Assembly: GCF_022601715.1 (NCBI RefSeq)
Contig: NZ_JAKVIM010000014.1
Coordinates: forward strand, 1 to 64,000
Direction of reading: 5' to 3'
DNA length: 64,000 bases
Source: Acinetobacter zhairuonensis
GTDB lineage: Bacteria > Pseudomonadota > Gammaproteobacteria > Pseudomonadales > Moraxellaceae
In this document: positions 55,117 through 64,000 of the stretch, in pieces
Layout of the letters: each line of letters opens with the position of its first letter
How positions within the stretch are numbered: the stretch's first letter is position 1
Program-made: the position numbers and the translations under genes
The notes under the pieces: generated by a model
What the model saw: the letters and a program-made list of their open reading frames with translations, nothing else
Database searches by the model: none
What the model was told of the DNA's origin: nothing

Positions 55117-55472
55117 GGTGTTCTCCATGTCCAAACTACGGACGTAATATATTTTTGATGCGGCAAATGTAACAAAAGGCATCTAGGTAAATATGGAGAT
55201 TGGAGCTTCAAGTTGTACTGTTAAGTGAGTGCTTTGTATAAGTTTGATTAAAATCGTCTATTTTATGACTTGTTTTGAGTTGATTGGTTGAATTTAGATC
55301 AAATGATTGTGCTGAATTTTAGACCTTTCAAGTTCAATATTCAGAAATAATAGAAACCAGATTTCACCGCATATAAATATGTCAATTAAAGGGCAGAATC
55401 GGTAAACTATGCGCAATTTTGAAATTGTGCAGCTTGATTTGGGCTGCTTTGGCTATTGAGATAGATTAAACA
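55117..55472. other. 356-bp gap between glycine-zipper gene 2 and prfA
   Basis: AT-rich, no ORF. A 10-bp hairpin with one G-U pair (TGCGCAATTT 55410-55419, AAATTGTGCA 55422-55431) lies 40 bp before prfA. Promoters for both divergent genes must lie here but no box stands out. Confidence 0.45.
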
Positions 55473-56561
55473 ATGAAAGAATCGTTACGTTTACGATTAG
55501 ATCAACTTTCTGACCGTCATGAAGAGTTAACTGCATTATTAGCAGATGCTGAAGTTATTTCAGATAACAAGCGTTTTCGTCAATTATCGCGCGAACATAA
55601 TGATTTAACAGAAATTACAGAAGTTTGGTTAAAATATAGACAAGCAGAAGAAGACATTGAGACTGCTGAAGCCATGTTGCCTGATCCAGATTTTAAAGAA
55701 ATGGCACAAGAAGAAATTAAGGAAAACAAGGCGATCATTGAACAGCTTGAAGCTGATTTAAATATCCTGATGATTCCTAAAGATCCTAACGATGCCAATT
55801 CTGCCTATTTAGAAATCCGCGCTGGAACAGGTGGTGATGAAGCTGCAATTTTCTCGGGTGATTTATTCCGTATGTATAGTAAATATGCTGAATCGAAAGG
55901 TTGGCGTATTGAAGTGCTTTCAGAAAATGAAGGCGAGCACGGTGGCTTTAAAGAAGTGATTTGCTTGGTCAATGGTGAAGGTGTTTACGGTCGCTTGAAA
56001 TTTGAAAGTGGTGCGCATCGTGTACAACGTGTCCCTGCAACTGAGTCGCAAGGTCGTGTGCATACCTCAGCATGTACCGTAGCAATTTTACCTGAGATTG
56101 ATGTAGATACTACTGTCGACATTAATCCATCAGATTTACGTATTGATACTTACCGCGCATCAGGTGCGGGTGGTCAGCACGTCAACAAAACAGATTCAGC
56201 CGTACGTATTACCCATATTCCAACGGGTACCGTGGTGGAGTGTCAGGAAGAACGTTCGCAGCACAAGAACAAAGCCAAAGCCATGGCGTTACTTGCTTCA
56301 CGTTTAGAAAATGCAAAACGTGCAGCTGCTGATGCTGCGACATCGGAAATGCGTCGTGATTTGGTCGGTTCTGGTGACCGTTCGGAACGAATTCGTACTT
56401 ATAACTATCCACAAGGTCGTATGACTGATCATCGCATTAACTTAACTTTGTATAAGTTAGATGCCGTGATGGAAGGTGATTTGAATGAGTTGCTAGATAG
56501 CTTGCATCGTGAATATCAAGCGGATCAATTGGCGATGCTTGCACAGCAAAATGGTGGCTAA
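55473..56561 (+). CDS. prfA: peptide chain release factor 1
   Basis: 362 aa. Ends translation at UAA and UAG. GGQ catalytic motif at 233-235 ([17 protein letters not shown]). The recognition loop lies in domain 2. Overlaps prmC by one base (TAATG), fitting since PrmC methylates the GGQ glutamine. Confidence 0.97.
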   Translation: MKESLRLRLDQLSDRHEELTALLADAEVISDNKRFRQLSREHNDLTEITEVWLKYRQAEEDIETAEAMLPDPDFKEMAQEEIKENKAIIEQLEADLNILMIPKDPNDANSAYLEIRAGTGGDEAAIFSGDLFRMYSKYAESKGWRIEVLSENEGEHGGFKEVICLVNGEGVYGRLKFESGAHRVQRVPATESQGRVHTSACTVAILPEIDVDTTVDINPSDLRIDTYRASGAGGQHVNKTDSAVRITHIPTGTVVECQEERSQHKNKAKAMALLASRLENAKRAAADAATSEMRRDLVGSGDRSERIRTYNYPQGRMTDHRINLTLYKLDAVMEGDLNELLDSLHREYQADQLAMLAQQNGG

Positions 56562-57376
56562 TGAATATTGCACAGGCTTTAGCCTTACGTGGTGAGGTTG
56601 AGAGTTATGAGCGTCAAGAAAATGCTTGGTTACTTGAGCATATTCTAAAAATTGACGCTTTTGATTTGTCACTCAAATCTGCACAAGAGCTCACAGATGA
56701 GCAAGAGCGCGCATATGTGGATGGTCTAGCCCGTATCGCAGCGGGTGAGCCTTTGGCCTATGTTACTGGTTCACAACCCTTTTGGACTTTAGACCTTACT
56801 GTGACTAAAGATACGTTAGTCCCACGACCAGATACAGAAGTGCTGGTTGAAACGGTTTTGCGTCTTGATTTGCCTGAAGACTCTCGCGTTGTGGATTTGG
56901 GAACAGGCACGGGTGCTATTGCATTATCACTGGCAAGTGAGCGTCCGAACTGGTCTGTGATTGCGACGGATATATACGAGCCGACTTTAGAAGTGGCACT
57001 TCATAATGCAGAAAAGCATGATTTAACACAGGTTAAGTTCTTTTTGGGAAGTTGGTTTGATGCGTTAAATCGTCAATATTTTGATGTGATAGTTTCTAAT
57101 CCACCTTATATTGATGCAAAAGATGAGCATATGTTGAATTTAGCTTCTGAACCTGAACGGGCTTTGGTTGCAGACAAGCAAGGCTTAGCTGATATTGAAC
57201 ATATTATTCAGCAGGGCAAAAAGTGGTTAGCTGCACAGGGTTGGATTGTACTTGAACATGGATATGATCAAGGTGAGGCGGTACGTAATATCTTTAAATC
57301 TGCAGGTTTCAAAGAAGTAAAAACCGTCAAAGATTATGGTGGTAATGATCGTGTGACTTTGGCACAGCTTGTGTAA
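56561..57376 (+). CDS. prmC: release factor glutamine N5-methyltransferase
   Basis: 271 aa. SAM motif VVDLGTGTGAIALSLA (about 110-125) and catalytic NPPY at 180-183 (VIVSNPPYIDAKDEHM). Methylates the GGQ glutamine of RF1 and RF2. Co-translated with prfA. Confidence 0.96.
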   Translation: MNIAQALALRGEVESYERQENAWLLEHILKIDAFDLSLKSAQELTDEQERAYVDGLARIAAGEPLAYVTGSQPFWTLDLTVTKDTLVPRPDTEVLVETVLRLDLPEDSRVVDLGTGTGAIALSLASERPNWSVIATDIYEPTLEVALHNAEKHDLTQVKFFLGSWFDALNRQYFDVIVSNPPYIDAKDEHMLNLASEPERALVADKQGLADIEHIIQQGKKWLAAQGWIVLEHGYDQGEAVRNIFKSAGFKEVKTVKDYGGNDRVTLAQLV

Positions 57377-57398
57377 TTATGCAGTCCTACTAATAGAG

Positions 57399-57427
57399 AA
57401 AAAGCACAACATAAAATTGTGCTTTTT
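57399..57427 (+). terminator. terminator of prfA-prmC
   Basis: AAAAAGCACAA / TTGTGCTTTTT stem with a 7-nt loop and T7. Confidence 0.9.
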
Positions 57428-57489
57428 TTATGGCTGAGTTTTTTGATAGAACATTCAGTAAGGTTATTAAAAGCTTAACTGAATCAGAA

Positions 57490-58401
57490 TTAAGTTAAAT
57501 TATTATGTGTTGGTTGAATGGCTGGTGGTAACTTAACTTCAAGCGACTCAGACATTTCCCGCTCAATTAATCGCACGATCGAATTGAGAGGTAGATCATT
57601 GTCTTGTAGTCCAAATGGTTCTTCAATCTGTGAGCTTAAAGCATCTAAACCTAAAAATAAGTATGCAATTAAACCGACCAATATGGGTGTCCAGATCCCT
57701 AAACTTGCTTCAAGACTAAAGGGTAAAATAAAGCAGAAACAATAGACAGTACGGTGTAAAAGTACCGAATAAGAAAAAGGCAAGGGCGTACTTAAAATTC
57801 GATCACAGCCCGCTTGAATATTGCCTAATTCGACAATGTGCTGGTTCAAACTATTATAAATAATGTCGGATATTTCTCCGCTACGTAAAGCCAAGACTAA
57901 ATCTTTTTGAATGGCTTCAAGGACAAATTGTGAGGCATTAATTTTTTGCTTTAAACTTTTTAGTTCTGTTGGACTAAACTCGACTTTATCGTGGTAAAAC
58001 TCAAAAGACTGATGCTGCGCTCTTAAGCGATCTCGTAATAAATGAGTAAACAGCATCACGCGGTACATCAAGATATTTCGTCGTTCTTGATTAAGTACAT
58101 GTGAATCACGGGAGAGATGCCTTGAATTTGCAATCAATGCACCCCAGAGTTTTCGACCTTCCCACCAACGGTCATAACAAGCATTGTTACGGAAACTCAA
58201 AAAGATCGAAAGGATCACGCCAAAAATTGTAAAACCAATCGCAGGAACAGCAGGGACAGTAAAAAACTGGTGGGAAGAGAGGTAAACCAGAACGGCTGAT
58301 ATAAAGACGACGATTAATAGTGCAGGAAGTACTGTGGGTAAAATGGTGCCAGACCAAGCAAAGAGTAATTTAAAACTATTATTTTTATCCCGAACAATCA
58401 T
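57490..58401 (-). CDS. bestrophin-family ion channel
   Basis: 303 aa from the ATG at 58401 (MIVRDKNNSFKLLFAWSGTILP), the usual family opening; a TTG at 58425 would add eight residues. Four membrane segments, including TVLPALLIVVFISAVLVYLS and GFTIFGVILSIFLSFRNNACYDRWWEGRKLWG, which holds the conserved F-R-x-N-x-x-Y-x-R-W-W-E motif. Bacterial bestrophins (UPF0187) form pentameric channels, mostly cation-conducting in the studied Klebsiella case. Physiological role unknown. Confidence 0.87.
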   Translation of the reverse strand: MIVRDKNNSFKLLFAWSGTILPTVLPALLIVVFISAVLVYLSSHQFFTVPAVPAIGFTIFGVILSIFLSFRNNACYDRWWEGRKLWGALIANSRHLSRDSHVLNQERRNILMYRVMLFTHLLRDRLRAQHQSFEFYHDKVEFSPTELKSLKQKINASQFVLEAIQKDLVLALRSGEISDIIYNSLNQHIVELGNIQAGCDRILSTPLPFSYSVLLHRTVYCFCFILPFSLEASLGIWTPILVGLIAYLFLGLDALSSQIEEPFGLQDNDLPLNSIVRLIEREMSESLEVKLPPAIQPTHNNLT

Positions 58402-58494
58402 CGATCTATACCATTTATATAACAATAACAGTGTTCCATAGACAAACGATGTAGTGCAAGTGCTAGTGCGGTCATTTCAGGAGTTCAGTCATTT

Positions 58495-58525
58495 AAAAAA
58501 AAAGACGACATAGTTGTCGTCTTTT
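58495..58525 (-). terminator. terminator of the 116-aa gene
   Basis: AAAGACGACA / TGTCGTCTTT stem with T8 on the minus strand; lies between the small gene and the bestrophin gene on the same strand. Confidence 0.88.
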
Positions 58526-58555
58526 CTTTATCTTTTCAGGAATAAATCGATTCGA

Positions 58556-58906
58556 TTACACGAAATAGTCTGTAGAAATCTCAGAAATCTGCACTTGAGA
58601 AAATGCATCAATTTCTTCAGCCAAGCACAATGCCACAATTTTGAAAGTATGCGTTAGCGCTGCACCTTGGGTCAGGTTTTCACCTATTTGTAGGTTTTGA
58701 ATCGCCTCATCACTCAGCTCAAGCGCTTTGGCTTTTGCAAGCGCATTATCTTGAGCAAAGAAATGAGCAACTACATTTTGTAGCTCAATTTCAGAAAGAT
58801 CCAACAAACTTTGACGAAATAAATCGTCCAATTCAGTTGGAGAGTTTAGTGAATGGGTGAAATTTTGCACCAGAGTTTGATCTAGCACATCGATCATCTT
58901 AAACAT
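58556..58906 (-). CDS. uncharacterised small protein
   Basis: 116 aa, acidic, mostly helical. It begins MFKMIDVLDQTLVQNFTHSL with AAAGG 8 nt upstream, and ends QVQISEISTDYFV. No signal peptide, membrane segment, cysteine cluster or known motif. A hydrophobic helix near residue 86 (ALTHTFKIVALCLAEEI) could form a dimer interface. Own terminator; lies between a bestrophin and an AraC regulator of another operon. I do not recognise the family. Confidence 0.6.
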   Translation of the reverse strand: MFKMIDVLDQTLVQNFTHSLNSPTELDDLFRQSLLDLSEIELQNVVAHFFAQDNALAKAKALELSDEAIQNLQIGENLTQGAALTHTFKIVALCLAEEIDAFSQVQISEISTDYFV

Positions 58907-59081
58907 ATCGTATACCTTTAAGTTAAGGTGATAAAAATAGGAGGAGTACAGCCGAAATAAGCATCAAATAATGCTTTAAAATTGAGTGAAAAATAAACCA
59001 AAAAGAGGTTGAATACAATTCAATCGGATGACTGATGAGTAATTTTTATTCCTGCATAAACCCAAACTTTTGTCAGAATGC

Positions 59082-60146
59082 TTATTCTTTGGATTGACGG
59101 TATGCCCCTGGACTGACCCCTGTCCATTTTTTAAAAGCGCGATGGAAGGCACTTGGATCATGGAAATTGAGTTCATCACTAATTTCATGCAGGGCTTTGT
59201 CAGTTTTGCTCAATAGTTCAATGGCGGTATCACGCCGTATATCATTTTTTAACTGTTGGTAGTTACAGCCTTCACTATTAAGGCGGCGTCTTACCGTAGC
59301 TTCTGACATATTCAGTTGCTGCGCCAGTACATTCAGTTCGATCCACTCGGCAGGTGGAACTTGGAGTAAATATTTGCGTACCTGCGTACTGAGTGCATTA
59401 GGATTTTTAAAACGCACCAAAAGATTATGTGGGGTTTGCGAAATAAACTCATACCATGACTTTTTATCCTGTTTTATTTTGATATTTAAAAAGTCACGAT
59501 CAAACTCAACACTATTTTGTGAAGCGAGATAGGCAATATTGGAACAGAAGCGAATACGGTAATCTTCATCTGCAATTGGTTTTTCACATTTGAGCTGAAT
59601 TTGATTTAGCGGAATGCGCTGACTGGCTAGCCAGCACATGAGTGTATGAATGAGCATGAGATAAGTTGCATAACTAAACATACGCTTGGGCTGTTTCTGT
59701 TCATGGATGATAATTCGTGCGACATTTTGCTCAAGTATCAGTTCACTTTGAAAATCATCCAAAATCAAGTTAAAGAACTTCAAAATATCTTTGAGTGCTT
59801 TTTCTAAAGTTTCAGATTGAATGACGGCTTTGGAAATAAATTGATAACTACCACGCCGTAACGCATGTTGATCCATTCCGAAGAACTCATCATTCATTCG
59901 ATTGGCAAGTTCAATCCATAGTTGGGCATATTGAGAAATGGAAACACGGGCTTTATTGGATTGCATGAATTCTGCGGGAATGCCAGCACTGTGCAGAATT
60001 TCCTGAATATTGAGTCCTCGATGATGCGCAGAAAGGATAGCTTCTTGCACCAAGTTCATCGAAATACTGCCTTTGTCATACGTTAATTGTTGTTCGTGCA
60101 TGTATAAACCCAAATTACCGGACATTCCACTGTCCAAATCCATCAT
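59082..60146 (-). CDS. AraC-family transcriptional regulator
   Basis: 354 aa, same class as the regulator at 13981: N-terminal Arabinose_bd-type ligand domain (about 50-235) and C-terminal AraC HTH (about 255-350: LNVLAQQLNMSEATVRRRL and ALHEISDELNFHDPSAFHRAFKKWTGVSPGAYR). Divergent from the acyl-CoA catabolic genes over 95 bp, so it most likely activates them in response to a fatty or branched acid. The palindrome TCAAGCTTGA lies in the gap. Confidence 0.85.
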   Translation of the reverse strand: MMDLDSGMSGNLGLYMHEQQLTYDKGSISMNLVQEAILSAHHRGLNIQEILHSAGIPAEFMQSNKARVSISQYAQLWIELANRMNDEFFGMDQHALRRGSYQFISKAVIQSETLEKALKDILKFFNLILDDFQSELILEQNVARIIIHEQKQPKRMFSYATYLMLIHTLMCWLASQRIPLNQIQLKCEKPIADEDYRIRFCSNIAYLASQNSVEFDRDFLNIKIKQDKKSWYEFISQTPHNLLVRFKNPNALSTQVRKYLLQVPPAEWIELNVLAQQLNMSEATVRRRLNSEGCNYQQLKNDIRRDTAIELLSKTDKALHEISDELNFHDPSAFHRAFKKWTGVSPGAYRQSKE

Positions 60147-60241
60147 TAAGAATGCAGTATTTGGAAATTGTACTCAAGCTTGACAGGATTTACTCTGCAG
60201 CTAAAGTCGAGTATGAACTTTCAAAAAGATAGGACAGGGAA

Positions 60242-61012
60242 ATGAAACTTCAGAATAAAGTATTTGTTGTGACAGGTGGGGCATCAGGATTAGGCGCAGC
60301 AACAGTTAAATATTTAGTTCATGCCGGTGCTCGGGTTGCTTTTGTGGATATGAATCAGGAACTGGGTTATGCCCTTAAGCAGCATTTGGGTGATCACTCA
60401 AAATTTTATCCTTTAGATGTCACCAATGAACAAGCGGTCAAGTCTTTCTTTTTAAATGTAGAACAGGATTTTGGTCAACTGAATGGTTTGGTGAATTGTG
60501 CTGGGATTGCACCATCTGCCAAAGTTCTCGGTCGCGAAGGTTTGCATGATCTTGCCTTGTTCCAGAAAGTCTTGGATGTGAATGTGATGGGCAGTTTTAA
60601 CATGATTCGTTTCGCAGCTGAATTGATGGCGAAGTATGAATTGCAAAATGATGAAGAAGACCGTGGCGTGATTATTAATACGGCTTCAGTGGCTGCTTAT
60701 GATGGTCAGATTGGGCAGGCAGCCTATTCAGCTTCAAAAGGTGCCATTGTGGCGATGACTTTACCACTGGCACGTGAACTGGCACGTAATGCGATTCGAG
60801 TCATGACCATTGCACCGGGCATTATGGAAACACCAATGCTCAAAGGTATGCCGCAAAATGTACAGGATGCTTTAGGGCAAATGGTGCCTTTCCCACCGCG
60901 CTTAGCAAAGCCTGAAGAATTTGCCAATCTGGTCGGTCACATCATCGAAAATACCTATTTGAATGGTGAAGTGATTCGTTTAGATGGTGCGATCCGTATG
61001 GCACCGAAATAA
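60242..61012 (+). CDS. SDR-family 3-hydroxyacyl-CoA dehydrogenase
   Basis: 256 aa. Cofactor motif VTGGASGLGAATVKYL (about 10-25), NCAG near 84, catalytic YSASKGA near 162. Resembles HSD17B10 (type II 3-hydroxyacyl-CoA dehydrogenase), with GVIINTASVAAYDGQIGQAAYSASKGAIV and PFPPRLAKPEEFANLV. It oxidises short-chain or 2-methyl-3-hydroxyacyl-CoA with NAD+. First gene of the operon. Confidence 0.85.
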   Translation: MKLQNKVFVVTGGASGLGAATVKYLVHAGARVAFVDMNQELGYALKQHLGDHSKFYPLDVTNEQAVKSFFLNVEQDFGQLNGLVNCAGIAPSAKVLGREGLHDLALFQKVLDVNVMGSFNMIRFAAELMAKYELQNDEEDRGVIINTASVAAYDGQIGQAAYSASKGAIVAMTLPLARELARNAIRVMTIAPGIMETPMLKGMPQNVQDALGQMVPFPPRLAKPEEFANLVGHIIENTYLNGEVIRLDGAIRMAPK

Positions 61013-61093
61013 AGATCAAGACGATTATTGGTCATGTCATTACACAATTAGGATGTGTAGGTCGTAAAACAGAGAATAAATAAGAGTACTTAG

Positions 61094-62230
61094 ATGATTT
61101 TAAATGATGAACAAAAAATGGTCCAGGATATGCTGCGTGATTTTTCGCAGTCACAACTGAAACCAACGGCTGCCGAACGAGACAAGATTGGACAATTTCC
61201 TGCTGAAGAATTAAAGCAATTGGGTGAATTGGGTGCCTTGGGCATGACCATTCCACCTGAATGGGGGGGGGCAGGGTTAGATTATGTCTCCTTGGTTTTA
61301 GCGCTAGAAGAAATTGCCGCGGGAGATGGGGCTATCTCGACCATCGTGAGTGTTCAAAACTCATTACCGTGCGGTATAACTTATAAATATGGTACGGAAC
61401 AGCAAAAGCAAAAATATCTGGCGAAACTAGCAACGGGTGAATGGTTAGGGTGTTTCTGTCTGACCGAGCCCCAGGCAGGTTCAGATGCAGGTGCCTTGCA
61501 ATGTCGTGCAGAACGTGATGGCGATACATGGGTACTGAATGGCACCAAGCAATTTATTACCACAGGCAAGCATGCGCAGTTAGCCATTGTCTTCGCTGTA
61601 ACGGATAAATCTGCAGGTAAAAAAGGGATTTCCTGTTTCCTTGTGCCAACGGATACCCCAGGCTATATCGTTTCGCGGATTGAGGAAAAAATGGGGCAGC
61701 ATTGCTCGGATACCGCAACCATCGTGTTTGAGAATTGCCGAATTCCTGCTGAAAATATCTTGGGTGAAGAAGGACAAGGCTACAAGATTGCATTATCTAA
61801 TTTGGAATCAGGTCGTATCGGTATTGCTGCGCAATCTGTAGGTATGGCACGTGCAGCATTAGATTCAGCAATTGAATATGCCAATGAACGCAAGACCTTT
61901 GGTGTGGAATTGGTACAGCATCAAGCAGTGGCTTTCCGATTAGCCGACATGGCAACGCAAATTGAAGCTGCGCGACAGTTGATTTTTCATGCTGCAAGTC
62001 TTAAAGATGCAGGACAGCCTTGCTTGAAAGAAGCCTCTATGGCGAAATTGTTTGCATCGACCATGGCTGAACGAGTCTGTTCAGATGCGATACAGATTTA
62101 TGGCGGTTATGGCTATGTCAATGATTTCCCTGTCGAGCGGATTTACCGTGATGTTCGGGTCAGTCAGATTTATGAGGGAGCCTCTGATATTCAAAGACTG
62201 TTGATTGCACGAGAAATCACCCAAGCTTAA
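61094..62230 (+). CDS. acyl-CoA dehydrogenase
   Basis: 378 aa. FAD signatures CFCLTEPQAGSDAGALQCRAERDGDTW and ERKTFGVELVQHQAVAFRLADMA; catalytic Glu near 363 in SQIYEGASDIQRLLIAREI. Length and motifs fit the short/branched-chain class (ACADS/ACADSB-like). Lies 81 bp after the SDR and precedes a hairpin and the acyl-CoA synthetase. Confidence 0.9.
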   Translation: MILNDEQKMVQDMLRDFSQSQLKPTAAERDKIGQFPAEELKQLGELGALGMTIPPEWGGAGLDYVSLVLALEEIAAGDGAISTIVSVQNSLPCGITYKYGTEQQKQKYLAKLATGEWLGCFCLTEPQAGSDAGALQCRAERDGDTWVLNGTKQFITTGKHAQLAIVFAVTDKSAGKKGISCFLVPTDTPGYIVSRIEEKMGQHCSDTATIVFENCRIPAENILGEEGQGYKIALSNLESGRIGIAAQSVGMARAALDSAIEYANERKTFGVELVQHQAVAFRLADMATQIEAARQLIFHAASLKDAGQPCLKEASMAKLFASTMAERVCSDAIQIYGGYGYVNDFPVERIYRDVRVSQIYEGASDIQRLLIAREITQA

Positions 62231-62236
62231 TAAGAA

Positions 62237-62272
62237 TATGCACATTGAGACTACATGTTCTCAATGTGCATA
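62237..62272 (+). other. perfect 14-bp hairpin after the acyl-CoA dehydrogenase
   Basis: TATGCACATTGAGA (62237-62250) and TCTCAATGTGCATA (62259-62272) with an 8-nt loop and only A-rich sequence after it. A factor-independent terminator would need a T-tract, so partial read-through into the next gene, or mRNA protection, is likely. Confidence 0.6.
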
Positions 62273-62426
62273 AAACAGCAATACGATTGATGGATTTGGA
62301 AATTGTCGCAGCCATCAAGACATGATTATCTAAGTACAGATTACCCAATCATAGAATTGATTGTGGAAAACAATAAAGATGAATAACAAGGCGAGATGCT
62401 TTGCACAAGGGAAAGAGGTTGTTGTC

Positions 62427-64000
62427 ATGAAGACATTAGTAGAAGCCTATCAAGAATTTGATGTTGAACAAGCTATCCAGAATCATTTGGTGGGTACGCC
62501 TCAAGCTATCAATGCGTATGTTGAATGTTGCGAACGTTATTTAGGACAAAACAAGACTGCTTTATTCTGGGAAGGTAAGCAAGGTGAGTCGCAGCATTGG
62601 AGCTTTGAGCAACTGGCTGAAGCTTCTGGGAAATTGGCAAAGTATTTCCTTCAGCTCGGTATCAAGGCGGGTGATTGTGTCGCAGGTCTTTTACCACGCA
62701 CTCCTGAATTACTTATTACCGTTTTAGCCACTTGGCGGATCGGTGCAATCTATCAGCCATTGTTTACCGCATTTGAATCAAAAGCAATTGAGCATCGTAT
62801 TCAAGTTGCAAATACGCAATTGATTGTGACCAATTCAGAGCAACGCATGAAGCTGAATCAAATTCAAATCCCACACATCCTGACGGTGCATTCTGGTGAA
62901 AGTTGTGTCAAAACAGATTCAGATTTTTGGCAAGAACTTGATGCACACCCAACGGAATGCACCCCAGTACTGCGTGATTTTGATGATGATTTTTTGATGA
63001 TGTTTACTTCAGGCACAACAGGGCTAGCCAAGTCTGTGCCTGTTCCATTACGTGCGATCTTGGCTTTTAAAGGTTATATGACGCATGCAGTCGATTTGCG
63101 TGATGAAGACTCTTTCTGGAATCTTGCCGACCCCGGTTGGGCGTATGGTTTGTATTATGGCATTACGGGTCCACTCAGTTTAGGTCATAGCATCATCATG
63201 GATGAGCGTTCATTTAATGTGGATCAAGCCATTGCAGTCATTAAAAAACATAAAGTTTCCAATCTGACAGGTTCACCAACCGCTTTTCGCATGTTCTTTG
63301 GCTTTAAAGAAAAATTTGATGCATCGATTAAACAGCATTTGCGTGCTGTAAGCAGTGCGGGTGAACCCTTAACACCTGAAGTGATTCATTGGTTTAATCA
63401 CGATTTAGATGTCAATATTTATGACCAATATGGTCAAACAGAATTAGGGATGGTGATTGCCAATCATCATGCATTAGAGCACCCTAAAAAAGTCGGTTCT
63501 GCGGGCTTTGCTATCCCTGGGCATCGCTTTGCAGTCCTGAATGAACAACATCAGGAAGTAGCAATAGGAGAAGTTGGAACTTTAGCGATAGACTGTTCAC
63601 AGTCGCCATTGTTCTGGTTCAAGGGCTATGAAGGACATAACCGTAAATCATTTGTCGGGCAGTATTATTTAACGGGTGATACGGTTCAACTCAATGAATT
63701 GGGGGGTATAGACTTTGTAGGGCGTGCAGACGATGTCATTACAACGTCAGGCTATCGTGTCGGACCTTTTGATGTAGAAAGTACTTTGTTGGAATGCGAA
63801 GAAGTGCTTGAGTCTGCTGTGATTGGTAAGCCTGATCCAGAGCGTACAGAGATTGTAAAAGCGTTTGTTGTACTGAAACCACAATATCAGGCGAGTGAAA
63901 ATTTGAATCAGAAACTCCAGCAATATGTTCGTTCAAGACTCTCGAAACATGCTTATCCCAAAGAGATTGAATTTGTTGAGAGTTTACCCAAAACCTCAAG
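62427..64000 (+). CDS. acyl-CoA synthetase (AMP-binding), C-terminus cut by window end
   Basis: 524 codons visible and open to the window end. ATG at 62427 with AGAGG 8 nt upstream. ANL-family motifs: MFTSGTTGLAKSVPVPL near 192, DQYGQTELGMV near 333, TGDT near 417, and ADDVITTSGYRVGPFDVEST near 435. Resembles medium-chain/acetyl-CoA-synthetase-like MACS enzymes, which feed acids into beta-oxidation. It ends just before the expected lysine motif (visible part FVESLPKTS). Likely part of the same catabolic set as the dehydrogenase and SDR. Confidence 0.85.
   Translation, partial: MKTLVEAYQEFDVEQAIQNHLVGTPQAINAYVECCERYLGQNKTALFWEGKQGESQHWSFEQLAEASGKLAKYFLQLGIKAGDCVAGLLPRTPELLITVLATWRIGAIYQPLFTAFESKAIEHRIQVANTQLIVTNSEQRMKLNQIQIPHILTVHSGESCVKTDSDFWQELDAHPTECTPVLRDFDDDFLMMFTSGTTGLAKSVPVPLRAILAFKGYMTHAVDLRDEDSFWNLADPGWAYGLYYGITGPLSLGHSIIMDERSFNVDQAIAVIKKHKVSNLTGSPTAFRMFFGFKEKFDASIKQHLRAVSSAGEPLTPEVIHWFNHDLDVNIYDQYGQTELGMVIANHHALEHPKKVGSAGFAIPGHRFAVLNEQHQEVAIGEVGTLAIDCSQSPLFWFKGYEGHNRKSFVGQYYLTGDTVQLNELGGIDFVGRADDVITTSGYRVGPFDVESTLLECEEVLESAVIGKPDPERTEIVKAFVVLKPQYQASENLNQKLQQYVRSRLSKHAYPKEIEFVESLPKTS

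Noticed and set aside
60242..61012. A displaced benD (cis-diol dehydrogenase).
   Set aside because: Motifs and neighbours fit a type II hydroxyacyl-CoA dehydrogenase in an acyl-CoA operon.

Overview
The window looks like a chromosomal segment of an Acinetobacter species. The ribosomal-protein, DnaB, cyo and ppsA genes are core gammaproteobacterial genes. The malonate genes follow the Acinetobacter order mdcY-LMACDEGBH. The rpsF-rpsR-rplI operon lacks priB. The anthranilate and catechol genes match, in length and motif, what I recall of the Acinetobacter baylyi ADP1 proteins. Base composition by eye is AT-rich, about 40% GC. I saw no rRNA, tRNA, CRISPR array, intact insertion sequence or prophage.

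Region 1 (1-8.5 kb) is aromatic catabolism. AntABC turns anthranilate directly into catechol. CatA opens the ring, CatB and CatC process cis,cis-muconate, and the start of catI (3-oxoadipate CoA-transferase) is cut by the window edge. CatM (LysR) is divergent from catB. A TetR regulator with a clear palindromic operator lies between antABC and a divergent flavodoxin-fold quinone reductase.

Region 2 (8.5-13.8 kb) is sulfide/persulfide detoxification. A sigma-54 activator faces an operon of a metallo-beta-lactamase persulfide dioxygenase, a DUF442-sulfide:quinone oxidoreductase fusion and a TauE/SafE exporter. A textbook -24/-12 promoter and repeated GTTTC/GAAAC activator half-sites lie between them. 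A small AhpD-like protein follows convergently.

Region 3 (14-24 kb) is accessory. An AraC regulator faces an aldehyde dehydrogenase and a GMC oxidoreductase. After a very AT-rich gap comes a tight four-gene operon: a thermostable-hemolysin/GNAT-like protein, an AMP-dependent acyl ligase, a TauD-like dioxygenase and a short-chain dehydrogenase. I read this as an uncharacterised small-molecule (acyl-derived) pathway. It is followed by about 1 kb of decayed sequence.

Region 4 (24-32 kb) is the complete malonate uptake and decarboxylation operon under MdcY, with palindromic operators overlapping the promoter. Region 5 (32-38 kb) holds a WYL regulator, the Anbu (proteasome-like) operon of ATP-grasp, alpha-E, transglutaminase and Anbu peptidase, and a BLUF blue-light sensor.

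Region 6 (38-58 kb) is mainly housekeeping: alr, dnaB, rplI-rpsR-rpsF, cyoABCDE (cytochrome bo3 oxidase), an RDD protein, ppsA with its regulator, a degenerate monooxygenase-like protein, a luciferase-like flavoenzyme, two paralogous glycine-zipper envelope proteins, prfA-prmC and a bestrophin. Region 7 (58.5-64 kb) has a small unknown protein and an AraC regulator divergent from an acyl-CoA catabolic operon (SDR, acyl-CoA dehydrogenase, acyl-CoA synthetase, the last cut by the window end).
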